Assembly: GCA_913058165.1 (NCBI GenBank)
Contig: CAJXQV010000069.1
Location: 1-6,593, forward strand
DNA length: 6,593 bases
Direction of reading: 5' to 3'
Origin: an uncultured Chromatiales bacterium
GTDB lineage: Bacteria > Pseudomonadota > Gammaproteobacteria > Steroidobacterales > GCA-2729495
Part shown: positions 1 to 6,093 of the stretch, piece by piece
How the letters are laid out: each line of letters begins with the position of its first letter
Numbering within the stretch: position 1 is the stretch's first letter
Translations under genes and position numbers: made by a program
Notes under the pieces: generated by a model
What the model was told of the DNA's origin: nothing
What the model saw: the letters and a program-made list of their open reading frames with translations, nothing else
The model's database searches: none

Positions 1-48
1 TCTACACAGAGTAGATCGTCGGCAGCGTCAGATGTGTATAAGAGACAG
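1..48 (+). other. Untrimmed Nextera i5-side adapter (not genomic)
   Basis: Bases 1-7 match the end of the Illumina P5 oligo. Bases 8-15 (AGAGTAGA) match the Nextera i5 index known as S504/N504. Bases 16-48 are the Read-1 transposase adapter, ending in the 19-bp Tn5 mosaic end AGATGTGTATAAGAGACAG at 30-48. Genomic sequence starts at about base 49. The adapter adds the false peptide MCIRDR to the front of the first reading frame. Confidence 0.98.
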
Positions 49-49
49 G

Positions 50-802
50 TTCTGTGAGCACTATGCATCGGCCTTTGCGACACTCGCCCGCGCCGCAAAT
101 ATTCCAGCGCGGGTGGTCACCGGATACCTCGGTGGCGAAGTGAATCCAATTAACAACGACCTGATTGTGCGCCAATCCGATGCGCACGCTTGGGCCGAGG
201 TCTGGATAGACGGTAACTGGTTGCGTGCTGACCCGACTGCTGCGGTGGCTCCACAGCGGGTTGAACTCGGTCTGGACGAAGCATTATCCGACCGCGATTT
301 CGATTTCCGCCGCAACATGCGCAATACGCAACTATTCCATCAGGCAATACTCAGTCTGGATGCTGTCAATGCCGCATGGAACCGCTGGGTACTGGCTTTC
401 GGCCCCGAAATGCAGTCAGACTTATTGCGTAATGCAGGTTTCGACAAGCCGGATATGCGAGATCTGGTTCTGCTCATGGCGATCAGCCTAAGCCTGTTAC
501 TGGCGGCACTTGCGGTTTACCTGCGCTACAGCATCCGCAGCAACAAAGACCCGCTGCTGCAAATTTACGAAACCTTCTGCAAGAAACTGGCCGATAGCGG
601 GGTGACTCGTCACCGCAGCGAAGGCCCTGCAAGTTTCGCCGCTCGCGCCAGCCGACTCCGGCAGACCGACAGACCACAGATTGAATCGATTACACAACTG
701 TATATCCGGCTGCGCTATGAGTCAGTTGGCAGCGCTGCCCCAACAGCAGAACTGCGACAATTAACTGAACTCGTGAAAGCCTTTAAACCGACTTCAGGTT
801 AA
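50..802 (+). CDS. tgpA: TgpA-type membrane transglutaminase-like protein, 3' part (5' end lost at contig edge)
   Basis: This is the C-terminal 250 residues of a TgpA/DUF3488-type protein; the first whole genomic codon is Phe at 50-52. The transglutaminase-like Cys-His-Asp triad is visible: Cys in FCEHYASAF (codon 53-55), His in DAHAWAEVW (185-187) and Asp in RADPTAAVAP (230-232). A single membrane helix follows at about residues 138-160 of the fragment, then a cytoplasmic DUF4129-like tail (about residues 167-250, including LYIRLRYE). Family knowledge: TgpA of Pseudomonas aeruginosa is an inner-membrane protein of roughly 670 residues with several N-terminal helices and a periplasmic catalytic domain, and it is reported essential; its substrate is unsettled. 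About 400 N-terminal residues are therefore missing, cut just before the catalytic Cys. Usual upstream partners (MoxR-type ATPase, DUF58 protein) would lie off the left edge. The stop codon overlaps that of the convergent transporter gene by four bases. The call is firm; the exact biochemical role is not. Confidence 0.92.
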   Translation, partial: FCEHYASAFATLARAANIPARVVTGYLGGEVNPINNDLIVRQSDAHAWAEVWIDGNWLRADPTAAVAPQRVELGLDEALSDRDFDFRRNMRNTQLFHQAILSLDAVNAAWNRWVLAFGPEMQSDLLRNAGFDKPDMRDLVLLMAISLSLLLAALAVYLRYSIRSNKDPLLQIYETFCKKLADSGVTRHRSEGPASFAARASRLRQTDRPQIESITQLYIRLRYESVGSAAPTAELRQLTELVKAFKPTSG

Positions 803-2049
803 TCCTCAATCGGTACTTTGCGCAACAGATATAGCCCGCTAAGAAATAAAACCATCACTGATAAAATACCCAAACGCTGGCTGCCGGTTAACAATGCAAC
901 AACACCAGTGAGCGCCGGCCCCAGAATTGCAGCGAACTTACCAAGCATGTTGTAAAAACCAAAAAACTCGGCATGCCGGCCCGGCGGAATGAGACGAGCA
1001 TAGAGGGAGCGACTGAGGCTCTGCACCCCGCCCTGCACCAGGCCAATGGTGAATGCTAGCGCATAGAAATGCCAACTCAGGGTCACAAACGGTGCCGCAA
1101 GGGTAACCAGAACATAGATCGTTAACGCAATATAGATGCCTTTGCGGGCGCCGATGCGGGCACCCAAAACCCCGAACGCAATCGCTGCAGGAAAACCAAC
1201 ATAGTTAGTTAACAGGATGGCAGAAATCAAATCTTCAGCTGCGAGGCCACGCGACAAACCATAATCAACGGCCATTTTAATAATGGTATAAACCCCGTCG
1301 ATATAGAACCAATAAGCCAACAAGAATATCGCCAATGCGCGATGATGACGGACGTTGCGCAGCGTCGCTATAACCTGCCGCCAACCGTCCAGAAACGAGA
1401 CGCTCCGGAGTGGAGCAGCATCAGGGGCACGTTCCGGCACCCAAAGCAGTAACGGAATACTGAACACACCCCACCAAATACCCACGGATAAAAACGACCA
1501 GCGCATGGCTTCTTCTGCCGTTGCAAGACCGAACCATTCGGGATTCATTACCATAAGTACATTTAATGTGAACAGTAATGCGCCGCCCAAATAACCTAAG
1601 GCAAAGCCGTAAGCCGACACTCGGTCAAACTCTGCGTCATCAGCAACATTAGTAAGCAGCGAATCATAAAATGAATTGCCGCCAGCAAAGCCGATATACG
1701 CAAGCGCATAGAGCACAATTGCAAATAACCACTCGCCCTGGGCGACCCAGAACAACGCCGCAGTCATGCTTACGCCCACTGCCGCAAACAATGCCACCAT
1801 ATGCTTGCGACTGCCGCGACCATCCGCCATTACGCCGAGCACCGGCGCAAATATTGCGACAATTAAACTGGCACCGGCATTACTCCAACCTAGGCGAAAG
1901 GTCGTCACTACCGATGCAGCATCATCATTCCAATAACCCGACAACAGAATAGGGAAAAAGGCGGTGACAACTGTTAATGAAAAAGCGGAGTTAGCCCAAT
2001 CATATAGGGCCCAGCCAATAACTGTTTTACGTCCGTAAACCGGGCTCAT
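799..2049 (-). CDS. UMF1-family MFS transporter (Atg22-like)
   Basis: A 416-residue inner-membrane protein with about twelve hydrophobic segments. It carries the UMF1/Atg22-like signatures LYDWANSAF (residues 15-23, at the first helix) and FYNMLGKFAAILGPAL (about 365-380), and the length is normal for the family. Family knowledge: the name comes from yeast Atg22, a vacuolar amino-acid exporter. Bacterial members are widespread and mostly have no assigned substrate, so none is claimed here. The start chosen is the ATG at 2049-2047, whose A is also the last base of the rimI stop (TGATG). An in-frame TTG one codon earlier (2052) is possible but less likely. It is the last gene of the minus-strand run pssA-UDG-rimI-MFS and is probably translated by coupling to rimI. 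Its TAA stop shares a TTAA palindrome with the tgpA stop, leaving no room for a terminator between the two genes. Confidence 0.88.
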   Translation of the reverse strand: MSPVYGRKTVIGWALYDWANSAFSLTVVTAFFPILLSGYWNDDAASVVTTFRLGWSNAGASLIVAIFAPVLGVMADGRGSRKHMVALFAAVGVSMTAALFWVAQGEWLFAIVLYALAYIGFAGGNSFYDSLLTNVADDAEFDRVSAYGFALGYLGGALLFTLNVLMVMNPEWFGLATAEEAMRWSFLSVGIWWGVFSIPLLLWVPERAPDAAPLRSVSFLDGWRQVIATLRNVRHHRALAIFLLAYWFYIDGVYTIIKMAVDYGLSRGLAAEDLISAILLTNYVGFPAAIAFGVLGARIGARKGIYIALTIYVLVTLAAPFVTLSWHFYALAFTIGLVQGGVQSLSRSLYARLIPPGRHAEFFGFYNMLGKFAAILGPALTGVVALLTGSQRLGILSVMVLFLSGLYLLRKVPIED

Positions 2050-2519
2050 CAAACCACTAACTCTTTCGCAAAAACCACCGCATCCTCGCGGCCCTTTTTC
2101 GCCTGATAGTAGTTTTTACGCAGGCCCACTTCATTAAACCCCGCGCGATAGTAAAGATATTTCGCCGCATTGTTTGATGCCCGAACCTCAAGATACATTT
2201 GCATAGCACCCAACTCACGCGCCATGTCGATCAATACATGCAGCATACGATCGCCATGACCCTTACCCTGCATTTCCGGGTCAATGCAAAGATTCAACAG
2301 GTGCGCTTCACCCACCGCTGCCGACAGCATGCCATAGCCAATCAATATGCCATGGCGCTCGAATACAACACCGTGGTAACCAGAGCTTAAACAGTCACGA
2401 AAGGTGTTTGCATACCAGGGGAAGTCGTAGGATTTGGATTCAATAACCGTAACCGCAGGAATATCTTCCAGTGTCATGCCACGAATCTCCGGCAAAAAGT
2501 CAGTTGTTGCCGCACTCAT
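2049..2519 (-). CDS. rimI: Ribosomal protein S18-alanine N-acetyltransferase RimI
   Basis: A 156-residue GNAT acetyltransferase, close to the usual RimI length of about 150. It transfers acetyl from acetyl-CoA to the N-terminal alanine of ribosomal protein S18 in the cytoplasm. The acetyl-CoA loop of Q/R-x-x-G-x-G/A type is QGKGHG (residues 84-89), after the beta-4 strand LLNLCIDPEM. The RimI hallmark LEVRASN (110-116) contains Glu111, and Tyr123 lies twelve residues later. This pair has the same spacing as the catalytic Glu and Tyr described in enterobacterial RimI. The C-terminal part (GFNEVGLRKNYY, then GREDAVVFA) also follows RimI closely. The start ATG overlaps the stop of the upstream UDG-like gene by four bases (ATGA), and the stop overlaps the MFS start by one. 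In E. coli rimI likewise follows and overlaps holD, which matters for reading the upstream gene. Confidence 0.93.
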   Translation of the reverse strand: MSAATTDFLPEIRGMTLEDIPAVTVIESKSYDFPWYANTFRDCLSSGYHGVVFERHGILIGYGMLSAAVGEAHLLNLCIDPEMQGKGHGDRMLHVLIDMARELGAMQMYLEVRASNNAAKYLYYRAGFNEVGLRKNYYQAKKGREDAVVFAKELVV

Positions 2520-3364
2520 TCAGACCGTCCGGACAGCGTACGCTGCGCCAGTTGCAGATCCTCCCACACGCGCGCTTTCTCACTAGGACGCTTCAATAGA
2601 TACCTTGGGTGGTAGGTAACAACTAAAGGGGCGTCCGTGGTGGCGTGTCGATGCACCTGACCACGCAGGGCGGTAACAGAAACATCAGTATCGGTACCAG
2701 TGAGATAGCGTCCGGCTGTCAGGCCAAGGGCCAGAATAAGGCTAGGTCGCACTAATGCAATCTGTGCTTCAAGATGTGCAGCGCAGCTGCGCACCTCTGC
2801 CGCCTCAGGCGGTCGCTGCTCAGCAGCCATGCACTTCGTCATATGAGTAATGTAAACCTGCGATCGATCGAGCCCGATGGCGGCCAGCATATTGGTTAAG
2901 AGAACGCCGCCCTGATCGGCAAAGGGTTCGCCTGCTGCATCGTCAGCCGGGGACGGCGCTTCGCCAACAATAAGACAGGTAGCAGACTGACTGCCCGCAC
3001 CAACTACCGCGCGAGTGCGGTCGGCATGCCGTGGGCACGCAACACAAGTCGATACCAGGGGTATTAAATCATTCCAACTCATAGCTGACGGCACTACCCG
3101 TTCGACTGGCACCTGAGGTGCAGCTGCCAGTTCGGGCGTTTGAGCCTGCGGTGAATTAAGTACCGATCCAGGGATCGATGGTTTCGGCGCGGAGGGGTTC
3201 TCCGATTGCGGTCTTACTGTTTGCGGCGCAGAAGAGACCGGCGCCAACTCGGCAGCAAGCGCTTCACTCGGTTCCAAGTCAGGCGAGTGACTGCGCAAAC
3301 GCCACTCCGGAATACCCATTGCACGGAGCATATCAGAACGGCTTGCAGGGATATGGTCAGTCAT
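2516..3364 (-). CDS. Uracil-DNA glycosylase-fold protein (family 4 type) with psi/HolD-like N-terminal tail
   Basis: A 282-residue protein in three parts. Residues 9-24 (RSDMLRAMGIPEWRLR) resemble the N-terminal tail of E. coli DNA polymerase III psi. Residues about 28-94 form a Pro/Ala/Ser/Gln-rich, probably disordered linker. Residues about 95-277 are a family-4-type UDG core. The core keeps the four Fe-S cysteines (C107, C110, C178, C194), motif A GEAP (134-137) followed by GEPF, and motif B TYHPRYLL with His252. It departs from the family where uracil is read: the usual YITN has His174 in place of Asn, CRPPxNR has become CMAAEQR, and the PFVGxAG stretch is PFADQGG. A working UDG would remove uracil from DNA, but with these changes catalysis is doubtful. 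The gene lies 23 bp after pssA and overlaps rimI by four bases, in the position of holD in E. coli. Automatic annotation would say uracil-DNA glycosylase; a psi (clamp-loader accessory) role is a serious alternative. The fold is confident, the function open. Confidence 0.85.
   Translation of the reverse strand: MTDHIPASRSDMLRAMGIPEWRLRSHSPDLEPSEALAAELAPVSSAPQTVRPQSENPSAPKPSIPGSVLNSPQAQTPELAAAPQVPVERVVPSAMSWNDLIPLVSTCVACPRHADRTRAVVGAGSQSATCLIVGEAPSPADDAAGEPFADQGGVLLTNMLAAIGLDRSQVYITHMTKCMAAEQRPPEAAEVRSCAAHLEAQIALVRPSLILALGLTAGRYLTGTDTDVSVTALRGQVHRHATTDAPLVVTYHPRYLLKRPSEKARVWEDLQLAQRTLSGRSE
3293..3340 (-). other. Candidate clamp-loader-binding (psi-like) peptide, residues 9-24 of the UDG-fold protein
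   Basis: RSDMLRAMGIPEWRLR aligns without gaps to RDWQLQQLGITQWSLR, residues 5-20 of E. coli psi as I recall that sequence. Identities are Arg, Leu, Gly, Ile, Trp, Leu and Arg, with a Met/Leu match before the Gly. In E. coli this tail docks on the gamma/tau collar of the clamp loader, and the Trp (E. coli Trp17, here Trp21) is central to binding. The match is short, so it gains most of its weight from the gene's position ahead of rimI. Confidence 0.6.
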
Positions 3365-3387
3365 AAGCTCACAGCAACAGCTGCTGG

Positions 3388-4272
3388 TCAGGCCTGATCA
3401 CGGTAATTATTGTCATCAGCTTCGGGGTCGACCTCAACAATCTTTGCAGGCCGTACCTTTTTCCAGAGCCAGTAAAAAGGACCTGAGATCGCGAAACTTG
3501 CCGCCAAACAGAAAAGTACCAGCGGTGGATTCAATGCGATAAGCACAAATACCATTGGCACGATGATGATGTAGGTAAATGAAACCTGCTTACGCGTACC
3601 GATTTCTTTAAAGCTGTAATAGTTAAAACGCGACACCATTAAGGTACCGGCTGCTGCCGTCACCAGAAATGCCAGCATCAGCGATCCGGTTCCCGACCAA
3701 CCGAGATCGGCGGCCAACCAAACAAAACTTGCCACCAGAGAGGCTGCCGGAGGACTCGGCAAACCCTCAAAGAACTGTTTGCTGGTGGTTGCCGAAATTA
3801 CGTTAAACCGCGCCAAACGGAGCGCTGCCGAAACCGTATAGGTAAACGCGGCAAGCCAGCCTAATTTGCCCCATACCGGGCCTGTCTCCACCAAGCGCTC
3901 GATGCCCCACTGGTAGACCACAATCGCAGGCGCCAAACCAAAAGCGATCATATCGGAAAGACTGTCGTACTCTTTACCGAAGTCACTTTCGGTGCGGGTA
4001 AGCCGGGCAATCTTGCCGTCTAGACCGTCAAAGATCTGCGCCACGAATATCGCGATAGCCGCTTTATCGAAGTTGCCGTCGATAGACGCGACAATGGCGT
4101 AAAAACCCGCAAACAATGCGGCGGTAGTCATCAGGTTCGGCAGCAGATAGATTCCTTTGCTGCGAATCAGGCGCTTTTTATCAGATGTTTCCAGCATAAT
4201 ATTTTTGACGCGGCCCATGCCGGCTATACCCCTAGGAGCGGAGAGTTTGCCATGCGATTCATCCAAATTCAT
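3388..4272 (-). CDS. pssA: CDP-diacylglycerol--serine O-phosphatidyltransferase (phosphatidylserine synthase)
   Basis: This integral membrane enzyme makes phosphatidylserine from CDP-diacylglycerol and L-serine, the committed step to phosphatidylethanolamine. The complete CDP-alcohol phosphotransferase motif D-x2-DG-x2-AR-x8-G-x3-D-x3-D spans residues 82-107 (D82, D85, G86, A89, R90, G99, D103, D107); its aspartates bind metal and CDP-alcohol. About eight hydrophobic segments follow SKGIYLLPNLMTTAALFAGF (38-57), typical of the class II (pssA) enzymes of Bacillus and pseudomonads rather than the peripheral E. coli PssA. The start is uncertain. The ATG at 4272 gives 294 residues, and ATGs at 4218 and 4197 are also in frame. 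The 4218 start has AGGGG about ten bases upstream, the best Shine-Dalgarno candidate of the three, while the segment before it looks poorly conserved. It heads the probable four-gene operon and is divergent from proS. The acidic tail (EVDPEADDNN) is ordinary for cytosolic ends. Confidence 0.93.
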   Translation of the reverse strand: MNLDESHGKLSAPRGIAGMGRVKNIMLETSDKKRLIRSKGIYLLPNLMTTAALFAGFYAIVASIDGNFDKAAIAIFVAQIFDGLDGKIARLTRTESDFGKEYDSLSDMIAFGLAPAIVVYQWGIERLVETGPVWGKLGWLAAFTYTVSAALRLARFNVISATTSKQFFEGLPSPPAASLVASFVWLAADLGWSGTGSLMLAFLVTAAAGTLMVSRFNYYSFKEIGTRKQVSFTYIIIVPMVFVLIALNPPLVLFCLAASFAISGPFYWLWKKVRPAKIVEVDPEADDNNYRDQA

Positions 4273-4373
4273 CCAGTCTGCGTGGGTTTGGTCGGTGCGG
4301 GCGGCGACTTAAGCCTATTTAATGGTTAGAATATCGCCCGCTTACCCTTACTTATCAGTCATACAGCCCTATC
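4273..4373. promoter_or_regulatory. Divergent intergenic region pssA/proS with a weak proS promoter candidate
   Basis: These 101 bases must hold the start signals for both directions. For proS, TAGAAT at 4327-4332 is one mismatch from the sigma-70 -10 consensus. The hexamer 17 bases upstream (GCGACT, 4304-4309) matches the -35 only at its GAC core. This would give a leader of about 35 nt with no clear Shine-Dalgarno site before the proS ATG. I see no convincing promoter for pssA. If the 4218 start of pssA is real, its leader extends into the currently annotated gene. I see no riboswitch, T-box or terminator structure. Confidence 0.35.
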
Positions 4374-6083
4374 ATGCGCCTCTCAAACCTACCCGTCACT
4401 ACACTAAAAGAAGTTCCGGCCGACGCCGAAGTTATCAGTCATCAGCTGATGCTCCGCGCCGGATTGATTCGGAAACTGTCTTCCGGCCTATTTACCTGGA
4501 TGCCCCTGGGGCTGAAAGTTCTGCGCAAAGTCGAGCAGCTGGTGCGTGAGGAAATGGATCGCGCCGGTGCGCTGGAGATTCTCATGCCCGCCATTCAGCC
4601 CGCCGAATTGTGGGAAGAAACCGGCCGCTGGAATAAATACGGCTCACTGTTATTGCGCATAAATGACCGGCACGGTCGTGATTTCTGCTTCGGCCCGACG
4701 CACGAAGAAGTGGTTACCGATGTCGCGCGTAAAGATCTGCGCAGCTACAAACAACTGCCGGTCACTTACTATCAGATTCAAACTAAATTCCGTGATGAAA
4801 TTCGCCCTCGCTTCGGTTTGATGCGAGCACGCGAATTCATCATGAAAGACGCTTATTCATTCCATGCCGATACTGAATCATTGCAACAAACCTACGATAG
4901 TATGGCGAAAGCCTACACCAACATTCTGACGCGCATCGGTCTGCACTTCCGCCCTGTCGATGCTGCCGGTGGAGAAATTGGCGGTTCTAAATCCTGCGAA
5001 TTTCATGTGTTGGCTGATTCGGGCGAAGACGGCATTGCCTATTGCGACAACGACAGCTTTGCAATGAATGTCGAGCTCGCTCCCACATTACCGCCAGAAG
5101 GCGCGCGCGCTGCTGCTACAGAAGCCATGACAACGGTCAGCACCCCTGGCGTGAGGACCATCGATGGCATTGCAGGGTTTCTAAGATCAGACCCGTCACA
5201 GTGCCTGAAGACACTGCTCGTCGAAGCTGAAGATGACGGCCTGATTGCATTGATCGTTCGTGGCGATCATGAGTTGAACCCGCTCAAAGCAGAACAAATC
5301 GACGGCGTCAAAACGCCACTCACCATGGCCAGCAGCGAGCAGATTCTCGCGGCAACGGGAATTGGCCCTGGGTTTGCGGGGCCGGTTGGGCTCAATCTGC
5401 CGGTTTGGGTTGACCACAGCGCTGCCTTTGTCAGCGATTTTGTCTGCGGGGCTAATGCAAGTGATGAGCACTTAACCGGAGTGAACTGGGGCCGAGATCT
5501 ACCCGAACCCAACACCGCTGATTTGCGCAATGTGCAGGCCGGTGACCGCAGTCCCGGTGGTGGCACCATCGCCATCGCCCGCGGTATCGAAGTGGGCCAC
5601 ATCTTTCAGCTTGGCGATCAGTACAGCAAGAGCATGAACCTGAATGTACTGGATCAAAACGGTAAGGCATTAACCCCCCTCATGGGTTGCTATGGCATCG
5701 GCGTATCTCGTCTAGTCGCCGCTGCTATTGAGCAAAACAATGATGAAAACGGCATCATCTGGCCGGTTGCTATCAGCCCGTTCCCGGTCACTATTCTGGG
5801 TTTGAACTACGGTCGTTCGGAGGCGGTAAAAGATGCTGTCGACAACCTAGCTGAGGCGCTGAGCAAATTAGGCATCGAAGCTTTAATTGATGACCGTGAC
5901 GCGCGTCCCGGCGTAAAGTTCGCGGATTCTGATTTAATGGGCATACCGCACCGGTTGGTTATCGGCGAGCGCGGACTCAAGGAAGGCAAAATTGAGTACC
6001 GTCATCGTCAGGCCAGCGAAGCCGAAGAGGTTGAGTTAACTAATGCTCTGGCATTTATTCAGGAAAAACTCGAAGCGCAGTAA
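4374..6083 (+). CDS. proS: Proline--tRNA ligase (bacterial type with editing domain)
   Basis: A 569-residue class II aminoacyl-tRNA synthetase that charges tRNA-Pro, close to the 572 residues of E. coli ProRS. The start is fixed by the family N-terminus (MRLSNL then LKEVPADAEVISHQLMLRAG). The catalytic core shows the motif 1 region around LPVTT to PAIQPAELW (residues up to 80), FGPTHEE (106-112), motif 2 FRDEIRPRFGLMRAREF (139-155) and motif 3 GCYGIGVSRL (438-447, with Arg446). The inserted editing domain, which clears mischarged Ala-tRNA-Pro, spans about residues 225-405. It keeps the Lys corresponding to E. coli K279 (in CLKT), a G-x-x-x-P-type loop near 333-337, the Asp of VDHSA (348) and a His at 366. 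The anticodon-binding domain (about 470-569) includes PVTILGLNYG and DDRDARPGVKFADSDLMGIP. No residue looks damaged. It has no obvious Shine-Dalgarno site. A lytic transglycosylase gene follows after ten bases and is probably co-transcribed. Confidence 0.97.
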   Translation: MRLSNLPVTTLKEVPADAEVISHQLMLRAGLIRKLSSGLFTWMPLGLKVLRKVEQLVREEMDRAGALEILMPAIQPAELWEETGRWNKYGSLLLRINDRHGRDFCFGPTHEEVVTDVARKDLRSYKQLPVTYYQIQTKFRDEIRPRFGLMRAREFIMKDAYSFHADTESLQQTYDSMAKAYTNILTRIGLHFRPVDAAGGEIGGSKSCEFHVLADSGEDGIAYCDNDSFAMNVELAPTLPPEGARAAATEAMTTVSTPGVRTIDGIAGFLRSDPSQCLKTLLVEAEDDGLIALIVRGDHELNPLKAEQIDGVKTPLTMASSEQILAATGIGPGFAGPVGLNLPVWVDHSAAFVSDFVCGANASDEHLTGVNWGRDLPEPNTADLRNVQAGDRSPGGGTIAIARGIEVGHIFQLGDQYSKSMNLNVLDQNGKALTPLMGCYGIGVSRLVAAAIEQNNDENGIIWPVAISPFPVTILGLNYGRSEAVKDAVDNLAEALSKLGIEALIDDRDARPGVKFADSDLMGIPHRLVIGERGLKEGKIEYRHRQASEAEEVELTNALAFIQEKLEAQ

Positions 6084-6093
6084 GCTCGAAGCA

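Noticed and set aside
2..187. Minus-strand 61-residue reading frame overlapping the start of the window
   Set aside because: It is antisense to the TgpA catalytic region, and its C-terminal VSYTHLTLPT is adapter-encoded.
2050..2052. TTG as start codon of the MFS gene, one codon before the ATG
   Set aside because: The ATG at 2049 sits in a standard TGATG overlap with the rimI stop and is the better start.
2516..3364. Beta-clamp-binding motif (Q-x-x-L/M-x-F type) in the UDG-fold protein
   Set aside because: No stretch in the linker or the C-terminus fits. The Leu-rich DLQLAQRTL near the end lacks the aromatic residue and lies in the folded core.
5196..5602. Minus-strand reading frames of 91 and 111 residues inside proS
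   Set aside because: They are shadows of the ProRS editing-domain coding strand. They have no recognisable motif and overlap an intact conserved gene.
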